From positions 854,326 through 918,325 of the forward strand of contig NZ_LT985808.1 in NCBI RefSeq assembly GCF_900291465.1: a DNA stretch of 64,000 nt. The letters run 5' to 3'. The notes under the pieces were generated by a model, which was not told where the DNA came from, searched no databases, and saw only the letters and a list, made by a program, of their open reading frames with translations. Both the position numbers and the translations under genes were made by a program. The number at the start of each line of letters is the position of its first letter. Position 1 is the first letter of the stretch. Source of the DNA: Bacteroides sp. Marseille-P3684 (lineage in GTDB: Bacteria; Bacteroidota; Bacteroidia; Bacteroidales; Bacteroidaceae). Below are positions 57,193 through 64,000 of this stretch, one piece after another.

Positions 57193-57644
57193 CCGCCTTG
57201 TTTTTTTTAGAGGATTACACAATGACCTCACTGCGTTAACTTTCATTAGGTAGAAAATTCATCATAAATCTTCTACTTCATCACATTGGGTTGCATTCCT
57301 CATTAGGACAAATGTGAAACACCACTTGTACCTTTCGATGTACTGGCCGACACCATCCTCCACAAACTGTTAAAGCAGCTATGATACTCCATCGATTTCT
57401 GTCCGTACACCGTAAAGAAAAAGCACTTTTAATGGATGCGGATAATGGCCTTTTCGGAGAGGTAAATGTCGGTAAATTTTACGGAGGTTGAGCCACGTCT
57501 ATTGGAATATGTTTTTGCGCGATGGCGGGAAAAAAGGCGGGAAAGGCGTGGTTAACATCTATTAAAATCGGTGATTTATAGATAATTGCGAAGATTTAAC
57601 ACCATCAGAAGACGATAATGCTACCTACATGATAATCCATTAAG
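57193..57644. other. Intergenic region without recognisable gene
   Basis: AT-rich stretch between the toxin promoter and the flank repeat after the AlbA-type gene. All frames are short. A minus-strand phrase around 57300-57370 (GQYIERYKWCFTFVLMRNA) looks protein-like but is not part of a usable ORF; it may be debris. Confidence 0.6.
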
Positions 57645-57727
57645 ATACAAGCACAAAATGGAGAAAATCCTGCGGGCTTCTCACCAGATTCTCGATTTCG
57701 TGCAGAAAACCAGTCTTTCGGCACGTT
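57645..57727. repeat. ~85-bp 3' flank repeat, copy 2 (after AlbA-type gene)
   Basis: Related to 56434-56520; the same GAGAAG-CCCGCAGGA-TTTTCTC hairpin and the same GTGCAGAAAAC and CTTTCGGCACGTTT ends. Same position relative to a minus-strand stop codon (8-17 bp after it). Confidence 0.7.
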
Positions 57728-57743
57728 TGACGATGTTGAGCCG

Positions 57744-59225
57744 TTACAACCTCTCGAAAAACCTTTCATACTCATCATCAATAATGCGCCAAAAACCAGT
57801 CTTACGACCTCCAACTCGTTCAATCCTGTGTTGGTCTTGAAGTCGTTTCATATACTTTTGTACTTGTCGTTCTGAAAGATTGAGATGTTTTGCAATCTCA
57901 TTTGCGGTTACTTGTGCATTTTTACTTATGAGCTTATATATCAGCCTACTTGCTCTAAGAAACTCTTTTGTCTGTTCTAACTCCTCTTTTACGAACTCTT
58001 TCCCGAATCCGCTTTGTCCTTTTACGAACTTTATTCCGAACTCGACACTATCTTCCTCTTGATCATCAACGTTGTAGTTGATATTCCACAGCAAGACGTG
58101 AAACTCGTTGTTGTCAGACCTAAACTGGGGCATTCTCTGCTCCGGAACCATCTTGTACCAGCGATACGCATCCATTATCTTGCGCATACCACTACCTCTG
58201 CGTTCCATCAATCCTAATCTGCTGAAGAAGTCGGCAATCAGTGGGTTGCGCCTTTTGGAAGATACGGATGTAGGATCAAGGTCTTGTATCTGTTTACCAT
58301 CAATCATGCCACCGGGCGAATAAATCTCCATACGGTCATCGTACATATCTATATGTACTTCGCTACCTATCTGTAAATAGTCACGATGGATAATGGCATT
58401 GGTAATGACTTCTGTAACGGCTCGTTCGGGATAGTCGGGCAGCTCCTCTCTATGGTCAGGCGTTTTCCACCACTTCTTACGAGAGTTATTCCTCACGAAC
58501 GCCACAGCGTCTTGAAGTTGCCCAATCACACTTCCCTCGAGTTCCACATCGTCCAAGGCTTCGCCCAAACCGTTCGTCATGGTCAATCCGTTCCAACGTG
58601 TGCAGAAGATGCGAGAATGCCTTACAGGTGATTCGTCAGCTATCAATGCACCTGCATTTGTGAGGTTTCCTTGTTCGTCAACGATGCCCCAAGACGCAAA
58701 GTCGGCATCTTCAAATGGTCTGCCCAATCTCTTGTAATGCACGGACTTTAGTTTTGTGAAAGCCATGTTCTCAAACTTATATGGAGAGGGCAGACTGTCA
58801 TATGTACGCCCCGAACCTCTCAACACCAGTGCTTTTAGTTGAGTACGGTCAGCCACCACGGTTTCGTTACCCACACGCGCGTATGCCAAACGCTGCTTGT
58901 CGCCTATATAATAGTATGGTGTTTCTTGCCCAGGCTTGACTGTCAATACAATAACCTTCGCTCCGTCCTGTTCTTCAAAGCGCAAATCAATTTCCGGGAC
59001 AGGGTCAAGTTTTGTTTTAATCGCTTCGCTTATAAACTCACTGTCGGCTTTGGCGTTGGGTAAGCCCACCACCTTGTCGTCATCTGAAATGCCGAAAATG
59101 AGCATTCCACCTTCACCATTGGCAAAGGCTGATACGCTTTTCAACCAGCTCTTGGGCTTGCTGCGTTCTACGTTTTCTTTCTTGTCGTAAGCGGTTGCTT
59201 CGCCAATGAGTTTATGAAGTTCCAT
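57744..59225 (-). CDS. AlbA/Schlafen-type putative DNA-binding, ATPase-like protein
   Basis: 493 residues from ATG 59225. N-terminal AlbA_2 domain (about 1-120, WLKSVSAFANGEGGMLIFGISDDDKVVGL is diagnostic), a middle GHKL/ATPase-like domain of the RecG-type C-terminal family (about 270-400, AVTEVITNAIIHRDY and the G-rich GLMERRGSGMRKIMDAY) and a C-terminal winged helix (about 420-493, ITANEIAKHLNLSERQVQKYMKRL-like). Often annotated as a transcriptional regulator or RNA-binding protein; some relatives sit in defence or mobile loci. Here it is a single gene next to a toxin-antitoxin pair. TAAATTTG -7 motif at 59249. Function unproven. Confidence 0.85.
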   Translation of the reverse strand: MELHKLIGEATAYDKKENVERSKPKSWLKSVSAFANGEGGMLIFGISDDDKVVGLPNAKADSEFISEAIKTKLDPVPEIDLRFEEQDGAKVIVLTVKPGQETPYYYIGDKQRLAYARVGNETVVADRTQLKALVLRGSGRTYDSLPSPYKFENMAFTKLKSVHYKRLGRPFEDADFASWGIVDEQGNLTNAGALIADESPVRHSRIFCTRWNGLTMTNGLGEALDDVELEGSVIGQLQDAVAFVRNNSRKKWWKTPDHREELPDYPERAVTEVITNAIIHRDYLQIGSEVHIDMYDDRMEIYSPGGMIDGKQIQDLDPTSVSSKRRNPLIADFFSRLGLMERRGSGMRKIMDAYRWYKMVPEQRMPQFRSDNNEFHVLLWNINYNVDDQEEDSVEFGIKFVKGQSGFGKEFVKEELEQTKEFLRASRLIYKLISKNAQVTANEIAKHLNLSERQVQKYMKRLQDQHRIERVGGRKTGFWRIIDDEYERFFERL

Positions 59226-59248
59226 GTGCGTTAATTTTAAAGTTATTG

Positions 59249-59256
59249 CAAATTTA
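59249..59256 (-). promoter_or_regulatory. AlbA-type gene promoter, -7 element
   Basis: Minus strand TAAATTTG (TAnnTTTG), 24 bp before the ATG. Confidence 0.5.
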
Positions 59257-59449
59257 CCAAGAATATACGACAATGAGCTTTCGCTAAGAACCTTTTATGT
59301 GTGGTTCATACCCAAGCGCTTGCTAAAAGATACATCTATAGAGCAGCGTTAGTCACATTTATGGCCAACTTCATCTTTACCGAACTGTTAACTCACACCT
59401 CACTCACCACCGAATTTTGTTCGTACAACATAAAAATAACTAACGGCTT

Positions 59450-59665
59450 ATGGACGCAACCTGCTACGAGGGTGAGATGCGTTACCCGACGGATACGAAG
59501 TTGCTGTGGAAAGGGATAGAGAAGGCGTATGGGATCATGTGCGGGTTGAGTGAAAAGATGAATCAGCACCGGCCGAGGACGAAGCATCCGGATGGATGGA
59601 AGGCAAACCTTGCTTACAGGAAGCAGTGCAGGTATATGAATGGCCAGACCCGGAAGATAACCTGA
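59450..59665 (+). pseudogene. Transposase fragment (IS5/IS1182-like)
   Basis: 71 codons reading MDATCYEGEMRYPTDTKLLW and further HRPRTKHPDGWKANLAYRKQ, which match the middle of IS1182-type DDE transposases in Bacteroidales. Both ends are missing; the frame stops at 59665 and the rest of the core is absent. A remnant of a larger element. 59666-60103 holds a hairpin and a direct repeat but no gene. Confidence 0.75.
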
Positions 59666-59832
59666 TGTCTGCTAACCCTTTTGGGGGAGATATTCTTCGG
59701 CATCCACACGGCAAATGTAGCTCAGCTTGTCCGGAGGGAAGTCTCCGCAATTGTTCAGGCTGCCTGATGTTCTATATGTGGAACGGAACCTTTACAGGAG
59801 TATTGTCTTCAGTTGTGGCGGAAAATGAAAAA

Positions 59833-59855
59833 ATCGGCTTCCAAATGAAGCCGAT
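59833..59855. terminator. Hairpin ATCGGCTTC / GAAGCCGAT
   Basis: Perfect 9-bp arms, 5-base loop, A-rich on the left and ATATAAAAAA on the right; usable as a terminator in either direction. About 250 bp beyond the stop of pdxB. Confidence 0.6.
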
Positions 59856-59944
59856 GATATAAAAAATGATGGGTTCGAACGGAAAAATACAGGGAATGTC
59901 TGCCGGATGACTCAATAATGACGGAATTAAACAACAGTCCTAAA

Positions 59945-60013
59945 TTAACGTGAGCTCGATAGAAGGATTAAAATAGTGGTTTAAAGATTAGGAACATAGT
60001 GAGAACAGCATGA
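59945..60013. repeat. 69-bp direct repeat, right copy
   Basis: Same sequence as 56326-56394 with two differences. With it brackets 3.6 kb containing the toxin-antitoxin pair, the AlbA-type gene and the transposase remnant. Confidence 0.85.
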
Positions 60014-60103
60014 CATATAACATTTGCACTGTTACCACCATGTTCCCAGAGGTTAAAGATACGTAGATATATTGTAGGGCGGATGATTTTTGCAAGGAAT
60101 CTG

Positions 60104-61150
60104 CTAAGAAATGGGAAGAATCCGGTAGGCCGACGGCTCACGTCGGTAGGCATAGTTGCCGCGAAGCGACTCGAAGCTCTCGGGGGAGGCTTTCAGCCGA
60201 CGGCTGTCGTCGAGCGGATTGTAGATGCGGAGCAGGGCTTCGGTACGGGAAGTGGCACGGATGAGCGGTTCGGAAGGTGCGGGCGGCTCGATGTGAAACT
60301 CCTCCGGCAGCCCGAAGAAACGGCAGAATGCCTGGAGAGACATGCGGGTGGCGTTCGCCTTGCCGTCCGCTGAATAGCCGGCAATGTGGGGCGTGCCGAT
60401 GAAGACCTGCTGCAACAGGCGGCGGTCGATGTCCGGCTCGTGCTCCCACACGTCGATGACGGCGTCGGCAACACGTCCGTCGGTCAAGGCGGACAGCAGG
60501 GCGGCATTGTCGACCACCTCTCCGCGTGACGTATTAATAAGGTAAAGCGGACGGGAGAGCGAGCGGAAGAATGCCTCGTCCGCCAGATGCCACGTCGGGT
60601 GAGCACCCTCGCGAGTGAGCGGCGTGTGGAAGGTGATGAGGTCCGAACGGCTGACGAGTTCCTCCAGCGAGGTGAAGCCTTCCGGTCCCTCGGCTTCGGC
60701 ACGTGGAGGGTCGCAGCAGAGCACCGTCATGCCCAGCCGACGACCGACGTCCGCCACACGGCTGCCGACATGACCCACGCCGACGACACCGAGGCAGGCA
60801 CTCCGGAGGGAAAAGCCCCGTTCACGTTCCAGCAGCAGGAGGGCTGCCTCGACATACTGCTCCACACCGCCCGCGTTGCAACCCGGGGCATTGGTCCACG
60901 TGATGCCCGACGCACGGCAGAAGTCCGTGTCGATGTGGTCAAAACCGATGGTCGCCGTGGCAATGAAGCGCACCCGGCTGCCTGCGAGCAACGCACGGTC
61001 ACAGCGTGTACGGGTACGGACGAACAGGGCGTCGGCGTCCCTCACCAGCTCCGGGGTGAAGTCGCGCCCCTCGGCATAAACCACCTCATCGGCAAGTCGC
61101 TCGATGACACCCTGCAGGTAGGGTATTTTCTTATCAACGATTACTTTCAT
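60104..61150 (-). CDS. pdxB: 4-phosphoerythronate dehydrogenase
   Basis: Oxidises 4-phospho-D-erythronate in the DXP-independent start of pyridoxal 5'-phosphate synthesis. 348 residues. D-2-hydroxyacid dehydrogenase fold with NAD-binding GVVGVGHVGSRVADVGRRLG (about 120-139), catalytic Arg/Glu/His set (INTSRGEVVDNAAL about 205-218, VWEHEPD about 232, GTPHIAGYS about 253) and a C-terminal dimerisation extension. A TAACTTTG -7 motif lies 24-31 bp upstream. Divergent from the DUF4254 gene. Confidence 0.95.
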   Translation of the reverse strand: MKVIVDKKIPYLQGVIERLADEVVYAEGRDFTPELVRDADALFVRTRTRCDRALLAGSRVRFIATATIGFDHIDTDFCRASGITWTNAPGCNAGGVEQYVEAALLLLERERGFSLRSACLGVVGVGHVGSRVADVGRRLGMTVLCCDPPRAEAEGPEGFTSLEELVSRSDLITFHTPLTREGAHPTWHLADEAFFRSLSRPLYLINTSRGEVVDNAALLSALTDGRVADAVIDVWEHEPDIDRRLLQQVFIGTPHIAGYSADGKANATRMSLQAFCRFFGLPEEFHIEPPAPSEPLIRATSRTEALLRIYNPLDDSRRLKASPESFESLRGNYAYRREPSAYRILPIS

Positions 61151-61173
61151 GGAAAATTGTCATTAGTCGGTGC

Positions 61174-61181
61174 AAAGTTAG
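61174..61181 (-). promoter_or_regulatory. pdxB promoter, -7 element
   Basis: Minus strand TAACTTTG (TAnnTTTG), 24 bp upstream of the ATG; no clear -33. Confidence 0.5.
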
Positions 61182-61213
61182 CCGCTTTCTTGCACTTTTG
61201 AATATCGTTCGTA

Positions 61214-61243
61214 TTGTCAGTTCGGCAAGAATGCCTATTTTTG
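61214..61243 (+). promoter_or_regulatory. Promoter of the LPS-core operon
   Basis: TTG at 61214, 19-bp spacer, TATTTTTG at 61236-61243; good Bacteroides -33/-7 spacing. TSS would be about 25 bp before the DUF4254 ATG. Confidence 0.6.
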
Positions 61244-61274
61244 TCGATTGTAACACCATAAGCATAGAACGGTT

Positions 61275-61880
61275 ATGACATTCACAGAACTTTGCAACCC
61301 GATATTTGTGCAATCCATCGATGATTACCACAAAACCGACAATGTGGATACGCCTATCAACAACCCTTATGCGTTGAAGACGATCGAGTACTATCTCTAT
61401 CTCAAAAACTGGATAGACACTGTCCAATGGCACTTCGAGGACATCATCCGCGACCCGAATATCGACCCGGCAGCCGCCTTGGTGCTGAAGCGCCGCATCG
61501 ACAAGAGCAACCAGGACCGCACGGACCTCGTGGAGCTGATCGACAGCTATTTCCTGGACAAATACAAGGATGTGAAGCCGCTGCCGGATGCCACCATCAA
61601 CACCGAAAGTCCGGCGTGGGCAATCGACCGCCTGTCGATTCTCGCGCTGAAGATATACCACATGCGTCAGGAGACGGAACGCACCGACGTGTCTGCCGAG
61701 CACCACGAGCAGTGCGCCCGCAAGCTGGCAGTCCTCCTGGAACAGCAGAAGGACCTGTCGACAGCCATCGACCAGCTGATTGCCGACATCGAGGCGGGTC
61801 GCAAGTACATGAAAGTCTACAAGCAGATGAAGATGTACAATGACCCCGAACTCAACCCGGTGCTCTACGGCAAGAAGTGA
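61275..61880 (+). CDS. DUF4254 domain protein
   Basis: 201 residues, all helical, soluble. The start FTELCNPIFVQSIDDYHKTDNVDTPINNPY and the middle NWIDTVQWHFEDIIRDPNIDP are typical of DUF4254 proteins, which occur next to LPS glycosyltransferase genes in Bacteroidales. Molecular function unknown. First gene of the operon DUF4254-GT9-kinase-acyltransferase (51 bp to GT9), so a cytoplasmic role in lipid A/core assembly is likely by context. Confidence 0.9.
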   Translation: MTFTELCNPIFVQSIDDYHKTDNVDTPINNPYALKTIEYYLYLKNWIDTVQWHFEDIIRDPNIDPAAALVLKRRIDKSNQDRTDLVELIDSYFLDKYKDVKPLPDATINTESPAWAIDRLSILALKIYHMRQETERTDVSAEHHEQCARKLAVLLEQQKDLSTAIDQLIADIEAGRKYMKVYKQMKMYNDPELNPVLYGKK

Positions 61881-61931
61881 GCCTTCGCCCCATCGAACAC
61901 AGACCAATCATCCCATAACACCCGACTAAAC

Positions 61932-62972
61932 GTGAAACATCTGCTCGTCATACGCTTCTCGGCGCTGGGCGATGTGGCAATGACCATCCCGGTCATCCAC
62001 GCCTGCGCCTGTCAACATCCGGAGCTGCGCATCACTGTGCTGAGCCGGGAGTTCGTGCGTCCGCTGTTTGAGCGGATGCCTGCGAATGTCAGTTTCGTCG
62101 GGGCTGACCTGAAGGGACGGCACAAGGGCATCGGCGGACTGAACCGCCTCTTTGCCGAGCTGCGTCCGCTGGGCATCGATGCCGTGGCGGACCTGCACGA
62201 CGTGCTCCGCAGCAAGTACCTGCGGATGCGCTTCCGCCTGGCGGGCATACGGACCGCTCACATCGACAAGGGACGGCGCGAGAAGAAGGCGCTGACCGAC
62301 GCGGTGGAGAAGAAGCTCGTCCCACTGAAGTCGTCCTTCGAACGGTATGCCGACGTGCTGCGCCGATTGGGGCTGGACGTGACACCCCGCTTCTCCTCCC
62401 TCTTCGGCGATGCCGGGGGAGACCTGCGCACGGTCGTCGGCGTGACGGGAGAGAAGGGGACGGACACCTGGGTGGGCATCGCTCCGTTTGCCGCCCACCG
62501 CGGGAAGGTCTATCCGCTGGAACTGATGGAGCAGGTGGTGGCTGCACTTGCCGCTGCCGGATGCCGTGTGTTCCTCTTCGGGGCAGGCGCATCGGAACGT
62601 GCGCTGCTCGAACAGTGGGAGCAACGGCATGAGGGCGTCCGTTCGTTGGCAGGGAAGCTGCGGATGGACAGTGAGCTGGTGGTGATGAGCCATCTCGACG
62701 TCATGGTGTCGATGGACTCGGCGAACATGCACCTGGCATCGCTCGTGGGCACTCCGGTGCTCTCGGTGTGGGGCGCGACACACCCGTACGCCGGCTTCAT
62801 GGGCTGGGGGCAGACGGAAGACCGCGCCGTGCAGCTCGACCTGAACTGCCGTCCCTGCTCCATCTACGGGAACCGTCCCTGTCTGCGCGACGACTATGCG
62901 TGCCTGACGCTGCTTCGTCCCGAAACCCTTGTAGAACGAATCAAGCAACTAATCGAATCAAAGAAAGACTGA
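61932..62972 (+). CDS. Glycosyltransferase family 9 (heptosyltransferase-like)
   Basis: 346 residues with a GTG start at 61932. GT-B fold as in ADP-heptose:LPS heptosyltransferases: LLVIRFSALGDVAMTIPV (3-20) and the C-terminal donor site VGIAPFAAHRGKVYPLELM and SMDSANMHLASLVGTPVLSVWG (about 258-279). It should transfer a core sugar to lipid A-Kdo on the inner face of the inner membrane. The next gene starts 1 bp after its stop, so they are coupled. Confidence 0.92.
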   Translation: MKHLLVIRFSALGDVAMTIPVIHACACQHPELRITVLSREFVRPLFERMPANVSFVGADLKGRHKGIGGLNRLFAELRPLGIDAVADLHDVLRSKYLRMRFRLAGIRTAHIDKGRREKKALTDAVEKKLVPLKSSFERYADVLRRLGLDVTPRFSSLFGDAGGDLRTVVGVTGEKGTDTWVGIAPFAAHRGKVYPLELMEQVVAALAAAGCRVFLFGAGASERALLEQWEQRHEGVRSLAGKLRMDSELVVMSHLDVMVSMDSANMHLASLVGTPVLSVWGATHPYAGFMGWGQTEDRAVQLDLNCRPCSIYGNRPCLRDDYACLTLLRPETLVERIKQLIESKKD

Positions 62973-62973
62973 C

Positions 62974-63723
62974 ATGAAACTTATCGTCCATCCCGACTAC
63001 CGCCGCTACAGCGACTTCATCCGGCAACTGCCTGCCACTTTCGACCAGAGTGGCGAACTGTTGTATCAGGGACGTAACGTCGTCAAACGCTACCGGGTGG
63101 ACGGACAGTCGCTCGTCGTCAAGAAATACAAGCACCCCAACTTCTTCCAGCGCATCATCTACACCTACTTCAAGAGCACGAAGACCGAGCGTGCCTATAA
63201 GTTCGCCGCCCTGCTGCGCGACAAGGGCATCGAGTCGCCCCACGAGGTGGCGTACATCGAGACCAGGCGCCACGGGCTCTTCACCACCGGCTTCTTCGTG
63301 TCGCTCAACTGCGACTATCCGCCGACGAGCATCCTCCTCTCGGTGCCGCACTTCGACCATCCGCTGGCCGACGCACTGGCAGGATTTCTCGTGGAGCTGC
63401 ACGAGAAGGGTGTCCTGCACGGCGACCTCAACCTGACCAACATCCTCTATCATGCCGATGCCGACGGACGTTACCGCTTCGCGCTCATCGACACCAACCG
63501 CTCCATCTTCAAGCGGCCCACCCCCGACGAATGTCTGGACAACCTGAAACGGCTCACCCACAAGCGCGAGGTGCTCGTCTACATCATCTCCCTCTACGCC
63601 CGTCGCCGTGGTTGGGATGCCGACGAGTGTGTCCACAAGGTCATCCGCCAGCTGGAACGCTTCGAGGAGCACCGGCGCATCAAACGCCGCTTCCAGGACT
63701 TTTTCGGCATCCGCCACGCCTGA
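62974..63723 (+). CDS. LPS kinase (Kdo/WaaP family)
   Basis: 249 residues. Protein-kinase-like fold: Lys50/51 region (LVVKKYKHP), LLRDKGIESPHEVAYIE, catalytic loop HGDLNLTNIL at 149-158 and the metal-binding Asp in ALIDTNRSIF (about 170-179). WaaP/KdkA-type enzymes phosphorylate core heptose or Kdo using ATP. Tightly coupled to the GT9 gene (1 bp) and followed after 19 bp by an acyltransferase gene, supporting a role in LPS core. Confidence 0.92.
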   Translation: MKLIVHPDYRRYSDFIRQLPATFDQSGELLYQGRNVVKRYRVDGQSLVVKKYKHPNFFQRIIYTYFKSTKTERAYKFAALLRDKGIESPHEVAYIETRRHGLFTTGFFVSLNCDYPPTSILLSVPHFDHPLADALAGFLVELHEKGVLHGDLNLTNILYHADADGRYRFALIDTNRSIFKRPTPDECLDNLKRLTHKREVLVYIISLYARRRGWDADECVHKVIRQLERFEEHRRIKRRFQDFFGIRHA

Positions 63724-63742
63724 CCACTTAAACGACACGCCT

Positions 63743-64000
63743 ATGAAACTCGTCTATTACCTGGTATTCGCTCTCTGGTACGCCCTCTCGTTGCTGCCGT
63801 TGCGGGTACTCTACCTCCTGTCGGACCTGCTCTACTTCCCCCTGTACCATGTGGTGCGCTACCGGCGCGGCGTGGTGCGGAAGAACCTCACCGCATCGTT
63901 TCCCGAGAAGAGCACCGCGGAGATTGTCCGCATCGAGAAGCAGTTCTACGCTTTCTTCTGCGACTATGTGGTGGAGACGCTCAAGCAGTTCTCCATGTCG
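63743..64000 (+). CDS. Lipid A acyltransferase (LpxL/HtrB-like), partial
   Basis: First 86 residues only. N-terminal membrane anchor (about 5-36, LVFALWYALSLLPLRVLYLLS) followed by YRRGVVRKNLTASFPEKSTAEI, which matches the start of the lysophospholipid acyltransferase family that adds secondary acyl chains to lipid A. The HX4D site lies beyond the window. Fourth gene of the LPS-core operon. Confidence 0.88.
   Translation, partial: MKLVYYLVFALWYALSLLPLRVLYLLSDLLYFPLYHVVRYRRGVVRKNLTASFPEKSTAEIVRIEKQFYAFFCDYVVETLKQFSMS

Noticed and set aside
56434-57727. Integron attC sites
   Set aside because: The shared flanks lack a recognisable GTTRRRY/RYYYAAC core pair and no integrase is seen; kept only as a cassette-like observation.
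59666-59862. Short plus-strand frame after the transposase fragment
   Set aside because: No signal, no family and starts inside remnant sequence; ends in a terminator-like hairpin. Treated as non-coding.

Overview
The window looks like chromosome of a GC-rich member of the Bacteroidales (Bacteroidaceae/Prevotellaceae grade; genus not determinable here). Three SusC/SusD outer-membrane pairs, many Bacteroidetes-type lipoproteins (DUF4843, DUF4957-like, PKD-like, PCMD), an ECF sigma/FecR pair, DUF4254, the acpP-fabF-rnc order and repeated matches to the Bacteroides -7 promoter motif TAnnTTTG all point there.

Layout. 0-1.5 kb: three minus-strand exported proteins (TlpA-like thioredoxin, lipoprotein nitroreductase, small lipoprotein). 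1.7-4.4 kb: pckA and upp, divergent. 5.2-13.3 kb: a SusCD locus (SusC, SusD, DUF4957-like lipoprotein) whose SusC is cut by an ISAon1-type insertion sequence with a clear 8-bp target duplication. 14.5-16.7 kb: small membrane protein and a CoA-transferase. 17-29.2 kb: a second SusCD locus (STN-type SusC, SusD, DUF4843, PKD-like, TlpA) with its likely ECF sigma/FecR pair, separated from it by an oppositely oriented cstA. 30.3-39.2 kb: argS, an AraC regulator divergent from a PCMD lipoprotein, and ahcY-yfhO. 40.1-46.7 kb: a third SusCD locus led by a secreted metallophosphoesterase. 46.7-48.7 kb: a group II intron just after that operon's terminator. 48.7-55.3 kb: a pyrD-like gene, two small envelope genes, the acpP-fabF-rnc-GT2 operon and purN. 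55.3-60.1 kb: a more AT-rich accessory patch with an array of 14-bp palindromes, gene remnants, a HigBA-like toxin-antitoxin pair, an AlbA/Schlafen-type protein and a transposase fragment. 60.1-64 kb: pdxB, then an operon for lipid A/LPS core (DUF4254, GT9, Kdo/WaaP-like kinase, acyltransferase) running off the end.

The most unusual content is between genes. About 0.55-0.65 kb repeats occur four times (about 4.5, 13.7, 29.4 and 39.4 kb), all in the same orientation. They carry an extended hairpin, a long inverted repeat of up to 21 bp and a conserved 3' block. They sit in a mosaic of CAATTGTC-type heptamer runs and small GGGCGACC/GGTCGCCC palindromes. The hairpin shows a compensatory base change between copies, so it probably matters as structure (RNA or cruciform). 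In the accessory patch, two neighbouring gene units share a related ~85-bp 3' sequence, and a near-identical 69-bp direct repeat brackets 3.6 kb.

None of the three SusCD loci has a recognisable glycoside hydrolase or polysaccharide lyase in this window, so their substrates are open.
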